This document shows positions 51,045 through 61,476 of a DNA stretch of 64,000 nt, piece by piece. Every line of letters starts with the position of its first letter. The first letter of the stretch is position 1. The notes beneath the pieces are model-generated. The model saw only the letters and a list, made by a program, of their open reading frames with translations. It made no database searches and was not told the DNA's origin. Made by a program: the position numbers and the translations under genes. Origin of the DNA: Marinimicrococcus sp033875255 (GTDB lineage Bacteria; Pseudomonadota; Alphaproteobacteria; Geminicoccales; Geminicoccaceae). Where the stretch lies: contig JAWZSN010000005.1 of the NCBI GenBank assembly GCA_033875255.1, forward strand, positions 155,679 through 219,678, written 5' to 3'.

Positions 51045-51767
51045 TCAGCGCACGCAGTCGAGCAGCGGGCCCAGCTGGTCGATGCGGCGGGCGATGGTGG
51101 CGGTCCGGCTTTTCACGAAGGCCGAGCCGGAGCCGGGCGACCATCGAAGCGGGTTGGGCAGCACGGCCGCCAGTGCCGCCGCCTCGCGCCGGCCCAGCTC
51201 GCTCGCGGGCTTCTTGAAAAAGTGCCGGGCGGCGGACTCGGCACCGTAGATCCCGGGGCCGAACTCCACGATGTTGAGATAGACCTCCATCACCCGGCGC
51301 TTGGACCACAGGAGCTCGAGCTGCGGCGTCAGCCAGGCCTCGGTCGCCTTGCGCAGCAGGTCGCGTCCCGGCCAGAGCAGCAGATTCTTGGCGGCCTGCA
51401 TGGAGATCGTGCTGGCGCCGCGCGGCCGACCACCCTCCAGCGCCACCTCGAACTGGGCGCGCAGGGCCTTCCAGTCGAAGCCGCCATGCTCGCAGAACAC
51501 ATTGTCCTCGGCGGCGATCACGGCGAAGCGCAGCTCCGGCGCGATCTCCTCGAGCGGCACCCACTGCTTGTCCAGCCCGTGGCCCTGGACCATGCGGATT
51601 ACCATCAGCGGCGTGATCGGCACCGGCACCACGGCAAAGAGCGCGATCAGGACGAAGGGCGCGATCAGGGCGAGGACGGCCAGCCGCACCAGCCACCGGC
51701 GGGCGCGCCGCAACCGCGCCTCGCCAGCGGAGACCCATCTGCTCCTGACGTCCCTGCTCCTCGCCAT
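51045..51767 (-). CDS. mtgA: Monofunctional peptidoglycan glycosyltransferase
   Basis: 240 residues. N-terminal membrane anchor (about 28-55), then a GT51 domain: VIAAEDNVFCEHGGFDWKAL (catalytic Glu), RGASTISMQAAKNLLLWPGR, KRRVMEVYLNIVEFGPGIYG and the terminal LAAVLPNPLRWSPG. Polymerises lipid II in the periplasm without cross-linking. Stands alone; the ATG at 51767 is the first Met and the basic N-terminus fits a membrane-anchored protein. Confidence 0.95.
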   Translation of the reverse strand: MARSRDVRSRWVSAGEARLRRARRWLVRLAVLALIAPFVLIALFAVVPVPITPLMVIRMVQGHGLDKQWVPLEEIAPELRFAVIAAEDNVFCEHGGFDWKALRAQFEVALEGGRPRGASTISMQAAKNLLLWPGRDLLRKATEAWLTPQLELLWSKRRVMEVYLNIVEFGPGIYGAESAARHFFKKPASELGRREAAALAAVLPNPLRWSPGSGSAFVKSRTATIARRIDQLGPLLDCVR

Positions 51768-51828
51768 CGGCCCGTCCTAGCGAGTCCTGCGCGCGGCAGC
51801 AATCGGCCGAAGGGCGGGCTCTCCGTCT

Positions 51829-54174
51829 TCAGGCCGCCGTGGCGCGCGCCTCGCGGATCGCCTGCCAGACCCGCTGCGGCGTCGCCGGCATGTCGAGATG
51901 GCGGATGCCGAGCGGCGCCAGCGCGTCGAGCACGGCATTCATCACCGCCGGCGGCGCGGCGGTGATGCCGGCCTCGCCGCAGCCCTTGACGCCCAGCTCG
52001 TTGGTTGTCGCCGGCCTGACGAGGAAGTCGAGCTCGAGGTCGGGCAGGTCGTCGGCGCGCGGCATGGCATAATCCATGAAGCTGCCGGAGAGCAGCTGGC
52101 CGGCCTCGTCGTAGACAGTGTGCTCGAGGAGCGCCTGGCCGATGCCCTGGACGACGCCGCCATGTACCTGGCCTTCCACCAGCATGGGGTTCACAAGCGT
52201 GCCGAAATCGTCGATCGCGACATAGCGCGTGAGGTCCACCACGCCGGTCTCGGGATCGATCTCGACCTCGGCGACGTGGCAGCCATTGGGGAAGGTCGAG
52301 GGTGGCGTGTCGGCCACCAGCGAGGCGTCGAGGCTGCCGGGCAGCCCCTCGGGCGGGGCCTCCATGGCGGCGGTGCGGCGCGCCAGCTCCATGATGCCGA
52401 TCGAGCGGTCGGTGCCGGCCACGGTGAAGCTGCCGCCGGCAAAGCGGATGTCGGTCTCGGCCGCCTCGAGGAAATGCGCCGAGAGCTTGCGGCCGTTCTC
52501 GACCACCTCGTCGGCGGCGCGCAGCATGGCCGCACCGCTCGCCATGATCGAGCGCGAGCCGCCGGTGCCGCCGCCGAAGAGAAGCTGGTCGCTGTCGCCC
52601 TGGAGGAGCTCGATGCTCTCGAAGGGGATGCCGAGCCGGTCGGCCAGCACCTGGGCGAAGGGCGAGGCGTGGCCCTGGCCGTAGTCGAGCGTGCCGGTGA
52701 CCAGCGTCACCCTGCCGTCGGCGCCGAAGCGGATGCCGCCCATCTCCTTGCCCTGGCCGGCGGTCACCTCGGCATAGCAGCACAGGCCGGCGCCAAGGAG
52801 CCGGCCGCGGGCCGCGGCCTCGCGGCGGCGCGTCTCGACATCGCCCCAGCCGGCCCGCGCCAGGCCCATCTCGAGGGCCTCGGGAAAATCGCCGCTGTCA
52901 TAGGTGAGCCCGGAGGCCGCCGCGTAGGGCATCTCCTCGGGGCGCACGAGGTTGCGGCGGCGGAGCTCGAGCGGATCGCGCCCCGTCTCGCGAGCGGCGG
53001 TCTCGACCAGCCGCTCCATCAGATAGACGGCCTCGGGCCGGCCGGCGCCGCGATAGGCGGTGGTCGGGACGGTGTTGGTCACCGCGCAGCGCACCGTCAT
53101 CGCCATCACCGGCAGCCTGTAGGCGCTGGGCAGGTTCTTTTGGATCACCATGGTCGGCACGGCCGGGCCGAAGGCGCTCACATAGGCGCCCAGATTGCCC
53201 GTGCCCTTGACGTCGAGGGCCAGGATGGCGCCGTCGGCGTCGAGCGCCAGCGCGCCTTCCATCACTGAGTCGCGGCCGTGATAGTCGGAGAGGAAGCTCT
53301 CCGAGCGATCGTTCATCCAGCGCACCGGGCGGCCCAGATGGCGGGCGGCGTGCAGCAGCGGGACGTATTCGGGAAAGACCGAGGCCTTCATGCCGAACGA
53401 GCCGCCGATATGGCCGGCCTCGACCCGCACCCGGTCGGGCTCGACATTCATCGCCGCGGCGATCTGCTGGCGCAGGCCGAAGACGCCCTGGCAGCCGGCC
53501 TGCACCAGCCAGCGGCCGTCCTCGAAGCGGGCCACGGCGCCGCGCGGCTCCATCGGGTTGACCACGAGCCGGTTGTTGACCACCCGCAGCCGGGTGACGT
53601 GCGCCGCCTTCGCGAACGCCTCGGCCACCGCTCCGTGATCGCCCCAGCGCCACTCCACCGCCTGGTTGCCCGGCATCTCCTCGAAGAGCTGCGGCGCGCC
53701 CGGGGCCAGCGCTGCCTCCGGGTCGCTCACCGCCGGCAGCTCGTCGACCGAGAGTGCGACCAGCTCTGCCGCCTCGCGTGCCCGGGCCGGCGTGTCGGCC
53801 ACCACCATCGCCACCGGCTGGCCCGCCCAGCGGACCCGGTCGGTGGCCAGTCCTGGAAAATGGGGGACGATGATGGGCTTGCCGTCATGGCCGGTAAGCA
53901 TCGCCGCGCAGGGCATCGAGCCGTAGCCCGCCGCTTCGAGATCGGCCCCGGTGATCACCATGGCCACACCGGGCGCCGCCCGCGCCGCCTCGATCTCGAC
54001 GCCGCGCAGCACGCCGTGCGCCCAGGGCGAGCGCACCAGCGCCGCATGGAGCGCGTCGGCCGGCACGGTATCGTCGGTGTAGCGGCCGCGGCCGCGCAGC
54101 AGTGCGGGGTCCTCCTTGCGGGGGACCGACTGCGCGATGCCGAACTTAAGGGGGGCGGACGCCATGTCGTTCAT
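51829..54174 (-). CDS. Xanthine dehydrogenase-family molybdopterin subunit (CoxL form II-like)
   Basis: 781 residues, the large molybdenum subunit. N-terminal VPRKEDPALLRGRGRYTDD, GSFGMKASVFPEY, and the active-site loop AYRGAGRPEAVY at 373-384, which marks 'form II' rather than true CO dehydrogenase (form I has AYRCSFR). The C-terminal LNELGVKGCGEAG-type block (ELGVKGCGEAG) with the catalytic Glu is present. The small iron-sulfur and medium FAD subunits that normally accompany it are not encoded in this window. Substrate unknown. Confidence 0.9.
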   Translation of the reverse strand: MNDMASAPLKFGIAQSVPRKEDPALLRGRGRYTDDTVPADALHAALVRSPWAHGVLRGVEIEAARAAPGVAMVITGADLEAAGYGSMPCAAMLTGHDGKPIIVPHFPGLATDRVRWAGQPVAMVVADTPARAREAAELVALSVDELPAVSDPEAALAPGAPQLFEEMPGNQAVEWRWGDHGAVAEAFAKAAHVTRLRVVNNRLVVNPMEPRGAVARFEDGRWLVQAGCQGVFGLRQQIAAAMNVEPDRVRVEAGHIGGSFGMKASVFPEYVPLLHAARHLGRPVRWMNDRSESFLSDYHGRDSVMEGALALDADGAILALDVKGTGNLGAYVSAFGPAVPTMVIQKNLPSAYRLPVMAMTVRCAVTNTVPTTAYRGAGRPEAVYLMERLVETAARETGRDPLELRRRNLVRPEEMPYAAASGLTYDSGDFPEALEMGLARAGWGDVETRRREAAARGRLLGAGLCCYAEVTAGQGKEMGGIRFGADGRVTLVTGTLDYGQGHASPFAQVLADRLGIPFESIELLQGDSDQLLFGGGTGGSRSIMASGAAMLRAADEVVENGRKLSAHFLEAAETDIRFAGGSFTVAGTDRSIGIMELARRTAAMEAPPEGLPGSLDASLVADTPPSTFPNGCHVAEVEIDPETGVVDLTRYVAIDDFGTLVNPMLVEGQVHGGVVQGIGQALLEHTVYDEAGQLLSGSFMDYAMPRADDLPDLELDFLVRPATTNELGVKGCGEAGITAAPPAVMNAVLDALAPLGIRHLDMPATPQRVWQAIREARATAA

Positions 54175-54299
54175 GCCTGCTGCCTCTCGTGCGGTCGGGG
54201 GCCGGGGGCGAAGGAGCGCATTTTCCTAGCAGGTCGGGGCCGGCGTGGAAAAGCGGGGGTGGCGCAGGGCTGCCCGGCGCCGGTCGGGTAAGCTGGGGA

Positions 54300-55103
54300 T
54301 CAGACGATCTTCTTCGGATCGCCGGAGAAATCCGGCGAGCAGTAGGGGCCGCCCTGGTAGGTCTCGTCGAGGGCGCTGGCGCTCTTCTTGCCGGTGAGCC
54401 GCTCGGCCCACGCCTCGGCATCGTCCTGCGGATGGTAGCCCAGCCGCGCGGCGTTGGCGTTGTCCCACCAGCTCCGCTGGTTGGCCGAGACGCCGTAGAC
54501 GACCTCGTAGACATAGTCGGCGGCGAGCCCCGCCTCGACCATGCGGCAGAAGTCGGGAAGGCTCTGCCAGGTGGCGAGCTGGCGCTCGTCCTCGGGCTCG
54601 GCGCGGGCCGAGCCGATGCGCATGCACAGGGCGCTGATGCCGTGCTTGTTGGCGTAGTACATCGCCACGTCCTCGCCGAACGCCTTGGAGAGACCGTAGC
54701 GCGAGTCGGGCCGGGCCGGGGCGCTGTGGTCGATCCGCCGGCTGCGCGGATGAAAGCCGATGGCGTGGTTGGAGCTGGCGAAGAGGATCCTCCTCGTGCC
54801 GGCCTTGCGCGCCGCCTCCCAGACATTGATGACGCCCAGGATGTTGGCGTTGATCACCGTCGGCCAGTCGCCCTCGACCGAATGCCCGCCCAGATGGACG
54901 CAGGCATCGACCCCGTCGAACAGCCTGTCGACCGCCGCCGCGTCGCCGAGATCGCAGGGCAGCAGCTCCTCGCCCGCTGCCGCAGCACCCAAAGGCGCCA
55001 CGTCGGACAGCCGCAGATGCGGGAAGCGGCCCTGGAAATGCTGGCGCAGCACGCCGCCGAGCATGCCCGCGGCTCCGGTGACGAGCAGCCTGTCGATGCG
55101 CAT
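54300..55103 (-). CDS. Uronate dehydrogenase-like NAD-dependent epimerase/dehydratase
   Basis: 267 residues, extended short-chain dehydrogenase fold. LLVTGAAGMLGGVLRQHF (NAD site), VHLGGHSVEG, ILFASSNHAIGFHPRSRRID, and the YxxxK pair in SRYGLSKAFGED. The SSNHAIGFHPR and SANQRSWWDN stretches match bacterial uronate dehydrogenases, which oxidise D-galacturonate or D-glucuronate to aldarolactones. No other uronate genes are close, although the FAH-family enzyme at 13962 could act on sugar acids. The start at 55103 begins just before the nucleotide-binding strand. Confidence 0.8.
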   Translation of the reverse strand: MRIDRLLVTGAAGMLGGVLRQHFQGRFPHLRLSDVAPLGAAAAGEELLPCDLGDAAAVDRLFDGVDACVHLGGHSVEGDWPTVINANILGVINVWEAARKAGTRRILFASSNHAIGFHPRSRRIDHSAPARPDSRYGLSKAFGEDVAMYYANKHGISALCMRIGSARAEPEDERQLATWQSLPDFCRMVEAGLAADYVYEVVYGVSANQRSWWDNANAARLGYHPQDDAEAWAERLTGKKSASALDETYQGGPYCSPDFSGDPKKIV

Positions 55104-55282
55104 CCTGCCTCCCTTTGGCGCTTCCGGCCGGCCGTTCTCGGCTCGTGCCGGGGCGCCCTATGAAGCATGACGGGCCGTGCGAGGGAAGGGAGGTTGCCGC
55201 GGGGCCGCCGATCTGCATCATGAAGAGCGAGGGATCGTCTGTCGAACCCGAGACCGTTTTCGAGCAGGGAGTACCCGGGCCC

Positions 55283-55843
55283 ATGACCGATGCAGCGAAG
55301 TCCAGGCCGACAGTGCGCGAGGCGGTTGCGGTCTTCCACGACTTTGCGGCGCTGGAAAGTGCGGTGGACGAGCTGCGCGACGCAGGCTTCGCCAAGGACG
55401 ACATCAGTCTGCTGGCCGGCGAGGATACCGTCGAGCGCAAGCTCGGCCACTCCTATTCGCGTATCGAGGAGCTCGAGGACGAGCCCGACGTGCCGCGCAC
55501 CGCCTTCGTCTCCAGCGAGACCATCGGCAGGCGCGAGGACATGGTGATCAGCTCGCTCACCACCCTGCCGACCCTCCTGGCTGCCGGCGTCGTGGTGGCC
55601 TCGGCCGGCGCGGTGGCGGCGGCGCTCGCCGGAACGGCGCTGGCCGGCGCCATGGTGGGCACGGTGCTCGCCCGCTGGATGGACAAGCGGCACGCAGCCT
55701 GGCTGGAAGAGCAGCTCGAGCGCGGCGGGATCCTCCTGTGGGTCCGCACCCCCGACGAGATGGCCGAGCGCAAGGCCATCACCGTTTTGACCCGCCACTC
55801 GGCCCACGACGTCCACATCCACGAGATCCCGCGCGCCGGCTGA
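55283..55843 (+). CDS. Membrane-associated stress-type protein, function unknown
   Basis: 186 residues. N-terminal half resembles the 'general stress protein 17M-like' fold (VREAVAVFHDFAALESAVDE, then LRDAGFAKDDISLLAG). The middle has a long hydrophobic Gly/Ala-zipper stretch (LLAAGVVVASAGAVAAALAG and on to about residue 130) that could form membrane hairpins. The C-terminal half ends with GGILLWVRTPDEMAERKAIT and HDVHIHEIPRAG, a compact alpha/beta end. ATG 55283 is chosen; an ATG at 55220 is in frame. Role unknown. Confidence 0.65.
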   Translation: MTDAAKSRPTVREAVAVFHDFAALESAVDELRDAGFAKDDISLLAGEDTVERKLGHSYSRIEELEDEPDVPRTAFVSSETIGRREDMVISSLTTLPTLLAAGVVVASAGAVAAALAGTALAGAMVGTVLARWMDKRHAAWLEEQLERGGILLWVRTPDEMAERKAITVLTRHSAHDVHIHEIPRAG

Positions 55844-55906
55844 GGGAACGAAGGAGCGGTGCGGCGGGTTTGGGGGCGACGTCCGGACCTTCCTGGGGAG
55901 CTGCCG

Positions 55907-56386
55907 ATGGGCACGACCGGCATCGAGCCCGAACGCCATCTCTTCGAGGATGACGGAGCCATTCCCAACAGCGCCCTGCCGCTGCTTGTGTGGCGCGGCG
56001 TCCTGCCGATGGGCGAGGGCGACCCGGCCGCCGCCTGCGAGGCCATGTTCGCCGGGAACGGCTGGGGCGACGCCTGGCGCTGGGGCGTCTACGGCTTCCA
56101 CCATTTCCACAGCACCGCGCACGAGGTGCTGGGCGTGGTGCGCGGCGAGGCGCGCGTCCGCTTCGGCGGGCCCGGGGGCGTGCTGCTCGCGATGCGCCCC
56201 GGCGACGTGGTGCTGATTCCTGCCGGCGTGGGCCACAAGGACGAGGGCTCCAGCGAGGACCTGCTGGTGGTCGGCGCCTATCCCGATGGGCAAAAGCCCG
56301 ACCTGCGCCGCGGCGCACCCGGGGAGCGGCCGGAGGTCGAGGCGAACATCGCCCGGCTGCCGCGGTGGGAGAGGCTGCCGGTATAG
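55907..56386 (+). CDS. Cupin-domain protein (YjlB-like)
   Basis: 159 residues. Single cupin barrel: HHFHSTAHEVLGVVRGEARV (metal-binding His/His/Glu) and PGDVVLIPAGVGHKDEG (second motif His). Overall layout follows Bacillus YjlB, a family with no proven function. GGGGAG precedes the ATG at 55907. 63 bases after the previous gene. Ends at a terminator with the dispersed hairpin core. Confidence 0.85.
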   Translation: MGTTGIEPERHLFEDDGAIPNSALPLLVWRGVLPMGEGDPAAACEAMFAGNGWGDAWRWGVYGFHHFHSTAHEVLGVVRGEARVRFGGPGGVLLAMRPGDVVLIPAGVGHKDEGSSEDLLVVGAYPDGQKPDLRRGAPGERPEVEANIARLPRWERLPV

Positions 56387-56410
56387 GCTGCGCTGGTCGG
56401 TGGCGGCGGA

Positions 56411-56448
56411 GCCGCGCAAGGCGCTGCGCGCGGCCCGATGTTTTCTTT
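56411..56448 (+). terminator. Terminator after the cupin gene (dispersed hairpin core)
   Basis: 7-bp stem GCCGCGC/GCGCGGC (56411-56417 with 56428-56434) around AAGGCGCTGC, followed by TGTTTTCTTTT. 25 bases after the cupin stop codon. Confidence 0.7.
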
Positions 56449-56524
56449 TGCTCGGTTGCAGGCTCGGGAGCCGGAGCCACCGTCCTGCCGTTCAGCCACC
56501 ACCGGCAACCGACTGAGGCAGAGA

Positions 56525-56557
56525 GGGAGAAAGCCGCGCGCAGCGCCTCGCACGGCT
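56525..56557 (-). terminator. Terminator after the EEP-family gene (dispersed hairpin core)
   Basis: On the minus strand AGCCGTGCG and CGCGCGGCT pair around AGGCGCTG (56532-56557), followed by TTCTCCCTCTCT. Lies 15 bases after the stop codon of the gene at 56572. Same core as the one at 56411, in the opposite direction. Confidence 0.65.
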
Positions 56558-56571
56558 CCACAGCCACGTCC

Positions 56572-57591
56572 TCACCGGCTCCCGGACCCGGCGAACGCGA
56601 AGCTCGCCACCATCGGGGCATGGTAGGATTCCGTCGGTGACGCCAGGCCCTGCGCGGGCTCCAGCTCGTCGCCCAGGGTCTCGCTGTGGATTTCCAGCGT
56701 GCGGAACGCGCCCAGCAGCGTGCGGGTGACCAGGATGTGGTCGAGCATCACCCGGCGGCCGTGATGGATCACCGTCCAGCGCCGGTCGGCGGGCAGGCTG
56801 CGCTCGAGCGGCACCAGCGAGCGGGCGGCCAGGGCGCCGTTGCCCGTATCGGCGGTCTCGGCGGCCAGCAGGCGCAGCGGCATGGTGCGGTCCTCGGCGT
56901 TGCAGTCGCCGACCACCGCGATCAGGGCCGCGGGCTCGGCATCGAGGATGGTGTCGACCAGCAGGCGCGCTTCCAGCGCCTGGGCGGCGCGCTTGACCGT
57001 CGAGACGAAGAAGCCCTCGGCCCAGCCGGGGACGCTGCGCCAGCAAAAGGCGCTCTCCTTTTGGCCCGGCACCACAGAGGCGAGCGGAGCGCGCAGATGC
57101 AGGTTCACCAGATGCAGCAGGCGCCCGCAGGGCAGGCGGACGCGGACATGCAGCAGCGGCCGCTCGAAACTGCAGGGCCGCGCCGCTTGCTCGGGCGGAT
57201 TGGCGGTGGTGAGCCGGTAGGACGGCGGCTCGACCAGCCGCTCGCGAACCTCCTCGCTGCACGCGACGGGAAAGCGCGAGAGCACCACCAGATTATGGAT
57301 GTCGGCGACCCAGGCGCCGCCGGCGTGACGGCCGGTGCTGCTGGTGCTGGCCCGGTGGAAGCCGGCATAGGCTGTGCCCTCCACCAGCCGCTCGAGCGCC
57401 AGCAGGCCGCGGCTGGCGCCGCCGGCCGGCTTTTGTCCGTGGACCTCCTGGAGACACAGTATGTCGGCGTCGAGGCGCTGGAGCTGCGGCCGGAGCACTG
57501 CGAGCCGCGCCTCGAGCGGCGGTGCGCCGCGCCCGCCCTCGTCGAGATTCTCGAGGTTGAAGGTGGCGAGCCGCAGCCTCGTGCCGGCCAT
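56572..57591 (-). CDS. Endonuclease/exonuclease/phosphatase (EEP) family protein
   Basis: 339 residues. LRLATFNLENLDEGG at the N-terminus, DADILCLQEVHGQ (metal-binding Glu), HLVNLHLRAPLAS, VVGDCNAED (catalytic Asp/Asn) and a C-terminal VMLDHILVTRT (Asp-His). Divalent-metal hydrolase; could act on nucleic acids, phospholipids or inositol phosphates. No signal peptide, so cytoplasmic. 16 bases downstream of glpK on the same strand. Confidence 0.85.
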   Translation of the reverse strand: MAGTRLRLATFNLENLDEGGRGAPPLEARLAVLRPQLQRLDADILCLQEVHGQKPAGGASRGLLALERLVEGTAYAGFHRASTSSTGRHAGGAWVADIHNLVVLSRFPVACSEEVRERLVEPPSYRLTTANPPEQAARPCSFERPLLHVRVRLPCGRLLHLVNLHLRAPLASVVPGQKESAFCWRSVPGWAEGFFVSTVKRAAQALEARLLVDTILDAEPAALIAVVGDCNAEDRTMPLRLLAAETADTGNGALAARSLVPLERSLPADRRWTVIHHGRRVMLDHILVTRTLLGAFRTLEIHSETLGDELEPAQGLASPTESYHAPMVASFAFAGSGSR

Positions 57592-57607
57592 GCGCGCCCC
57601 CTGCTCC

Positions 57608-59128
<1,521 letters not shown>

Positions 59129-59227
59129 GTCAGGCCTCCTCCTGCTCCGCTGCCGCTCGCCCACAGCTTACCGCCCCGGGCCGAAGCTTTGTATCCTCCG
59201 CGGGACAGCCGCCAGGGGGAAAGACGG

Positions 59228-60220
59228 ATGGTGCTGCATGTGACCAACGGCGACGAGGCCGCTTTGGCCATCGAAGCGGCGACAGGCGCTGCCACGGTGC
59301 TGCCCTGGCGCGACGTGCTCCATGACGGGCCGGTCCCCGCCGGCCTCGACCTGGAGCGCCTGTCGGCCGTGCGGGCGGCGTTCCTCGCAGGCGAGCTGGG
59401 TCTCGACGAGGCGCAGGTGCGCGCCGACTTTTGCCGCCGCGACACGGCGCTCACCGCGGCGCTGGCCGGCGGCGGGCCGATCGTGCTGTGGTTCGAGCAC
59501 GATCTCTACGACCAGCTCCAGCTGCTGCAGGTTCTCGACCTCGTGGCCGGAGCGGGCGGGACCGTGGCGGCCCGGGTCCGGCTGGCGCAGGCCGGCGATC
59601 ATCTGGCGATGCAGCCGGCGCAGACCCTCGTCGGGCTGCTGGCCGGCGCAGTGCCGCTCGCCGCCGGGCAGCTGGCGCTTGCCCGGCGGGCCTGGGCGGC
59701 GTTCCGCGAGCCCGGTCTGCAGGCATGCGCCGGCCTGCTCGAGCATCCCCGGGAGCTGGCCCGCCTGCCGTTCCTCGGCGCCGCCCTGCGGCGGCTGATG
59801 GAGGAGCTGCCCGCACCCGGCACCGGCCTCGGGCGTACCGAGCGGCAGATCCTCGAGCTGCTCGCCGCCGAGCCGCGTCCGCCGGGCCCGCTGTTCGGCG
59901 CGGTCGCCGCGCTCGAGGAGGCGCGCTTCATGGGCGACTGGTCGTTCTTCCAGCGTCTCAGGGCGCTCGCCGCCGGCCCGGTCCCGCTGATCGCCGGCAT
60001 CGACCCGGCCGCACCCCTGCCGCACCAGGGCGAGGCGGCCCGTCGTCTCTGGAGCGCGTGTCGTCTCACGCTCACCCGGGCCGGCCGCGAGGTTCTGGCG
60101 GGCGGGTGCGACCGCCTTGCCGTACAGGCGCCGCGCCGCTGGCAGGGCGGCACGCTGCTCGAGCCTGGCGCCGTGTGGCGATGGGATCCGGTGGCGGGCA
60201 GGCTCCTCCAGGAAAGCTGA
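59228..60220 (+). CDS. DUF1835 domain protein
   Basis: 330 residues. The N-terminal signature MVLHVTNGDEAA, then VLPWRDVLHDGPVPAGLDLE and IVLWFEHDLYDQLQLLQVLD, is that of DUF1835. The C-terminal half (from about residue 190) contains helical ALRRLMEELPAPGTGLGRTE and LWSACRLTLTRAGREVLAGG and resembles the DUF3658-type partner domain. Function unknown; soluble. Divergent from glpK; GGGGGAAA precedes the ATG. Confidence 0.8.
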   Translation: MVLHVTNGDEAALAIEAATGAATVLPWRDVLHDGPVPAGLDLERLSAVRAAFLAGELGLDEAQVRADFCRRDTALTAALAGGGPIVLWFEHDLYDQLQLLQVLDLVAGAGGTVAARVRLAQAGDHLAMQPAQTLVGLLAGAVPLAAGQLALARRAWAAFREPGLQACAGLLEHPRELARLPFLGAALRRLMEELPAPGTGLGRTERQILELLAAEPRPPGPLFGAVAALEEARFMGDWSFFQRLRALAAGPVPLIAGIDPAAPLPHQGEAARRLWSACRLTLTRAGREVLAGGCDRLAVQAPRRWQGGTLLEPGAVWRWDPVAGRLLQES

Positions 60221-60394
60221 GCCGTTGCCCATCGCCTGGAAGGGGGTGGCGGGGCAGGCGCCTTGCCTCCGCTCCAGCCCGTGACGTGACCCCCGGCTGC
60301 GGTGAGCCACCCCCGAGGACGGACGGCCGCTTGGAGCCCTTTCCGGTCATTCGATAGCCCTCGTCCAGCCTCCTTGTCTGGGCGAGGGGTGGCG

Positions 60395-61126
60395 TCAGCT
60401 CCTGCGTGCCGAAACCAGCAACATCATCGGCCGCTCCAGTTCTTCGGCCAGGTCCGGCATCTTCGCGATCTGTCCGGGCGTGGGCGAAAACTCCTCCATC
60501 CGGCGCAACTCGAACCCTGCGCCGATCAGCGTGTTGACCGTGGTCGCCAGGGTCCGATGGTGCTTCAGCACGCCTTTGGCGAACCAGTCGGTGCGGCGTT
60601 CGCCCTCGATGGAATAGCCATTGACCGGCCAGGTCTTCCGGCCGTCCTCGTCCAGCATCCAATGGGGATGGGCGGCTGCCATGAAGATCGGGTGCTCGAT
60701 GGTGAAGACCAGATCGCCGCCATGTGCCAGTGCGGCGTGGATCATGCGGATCAGCCGCCCGAGGTCCCGGATATAGTGGAACGTCAGGGCGCTGTAGACC
60801 AGATCGAAGGCCGCCTCGGGCAGCTCGAGCGTTTCCAGGTCGGCGATCCGGTAGTCGATACCGGAGTCCTCCGTGTCGGCCCGTGCTCGCTCGATCATGT
60901 TCCGTGACAGATCAAGAGCGAGAACCGAGGCCGCCCCCTGATCGCGGAACCAGCGCGACGCCCAGCCGAAGCCGCAGCCGAGATCGGCCACACGTTTGGA
61001 GGTCAGCGCGGGCAGCAAGGCCCTGATCGCCGGCCATTCCGGCGCACCGTCCAGCCCGTGCACCTGCCGGGGAAGCCGGCTGTAGCCGGCGAAGAAATCG
61101 GGGTTGTCGTAGATATTCTGTGCCAT
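60395..61126 (-). CDS. Class I SAM-dependent methyltransferase
   Basis: 243 residues. SAM site RVADLGCGFGWASRWFRDQG (motif I, about residue 46), VLALDLSRNMIERAR (motif II) and FDLVYSALTFHYIRDLGRLI. Small-molecule type, cytoplasmic. GGAG seven bases before ATG 61126. No biosynthetic partner close by; it borders the repeat region on the right. Confidence 0.92.
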   Translation of the reverse strand: MAQNIYDNPDFFAGYSRLPRQVHGLDGAPEWPAIRALLPALTSKRVADLGCGFGWASRWFRDQGAASVLALDLSRNMIERARADTEDSGIDYRIADLETLELPEAAFDLVYSALTFHYIRDLGRLIRMIHAALAHGGDLVFTIEHPIFMAAAHPHWMLDEDGRKTWPVNGYSIEGERRTDWFAKGVLKHHRTLATTVNTLIGAGFELRRMEEFSPTPGQIAKMPDLAEELERPMMLLVSARRS

Positions 61127-61410
61127 GTTCGTCTCCAGAGAAACGGGAGGACGAGGCACGTCTTCCACGCCTGAGAGCCTCGTCCAAAAGGGCGAGGCCG
61201 AGGCTGGCAATCAGCGTGGTCAGATCGCTCGATCGGCATCCCGGCATCCCGCCAAGGGGATACCGGCCAGTCGGGCGACAATGTGGATATCCTTCTCGAC
61301 CATGCCGGCTGTATTCGTCGAAATGCCGCAAATGTCAAATCCGTCGCCCCGGCAAACGGCTGCTCCGTCCGCCTCGGACAGCGTTGTGGCGCCGCGGAAC
61401 GGCGCAGCGC
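61127..61410. other. Region without a recognisable gene
   Basis: About 280 bases between the methyltransferase gene and the repeat block. No supported frame. The minus-strand translation near 61200-61260 (TTLIASLGLALLDEAL) is protein-like but has no start and no match I recognise; possibly the tail of a lost gene. Confidence 0.4.
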
Positions 61411-61476
61411 TGAAATGCGGGGACAGTCACCTGATTTAACCTGTGAAATGCGGGGACAGTCACCTGATTTAACCTG
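61411..61476. repeat. Two perfect tandem copies of a 33-bp repeat
   Basis: Copies at 61411-61443 and 61444-61476 are identical, each containing GGGGACAGTCACCTGATTTA. A third, imperfect copy begins at 61783. GGGGACAGTCACC-type sequences are often seen around mobile elements and RAYT-type repeats in other genomes. Confidence 0.85.
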
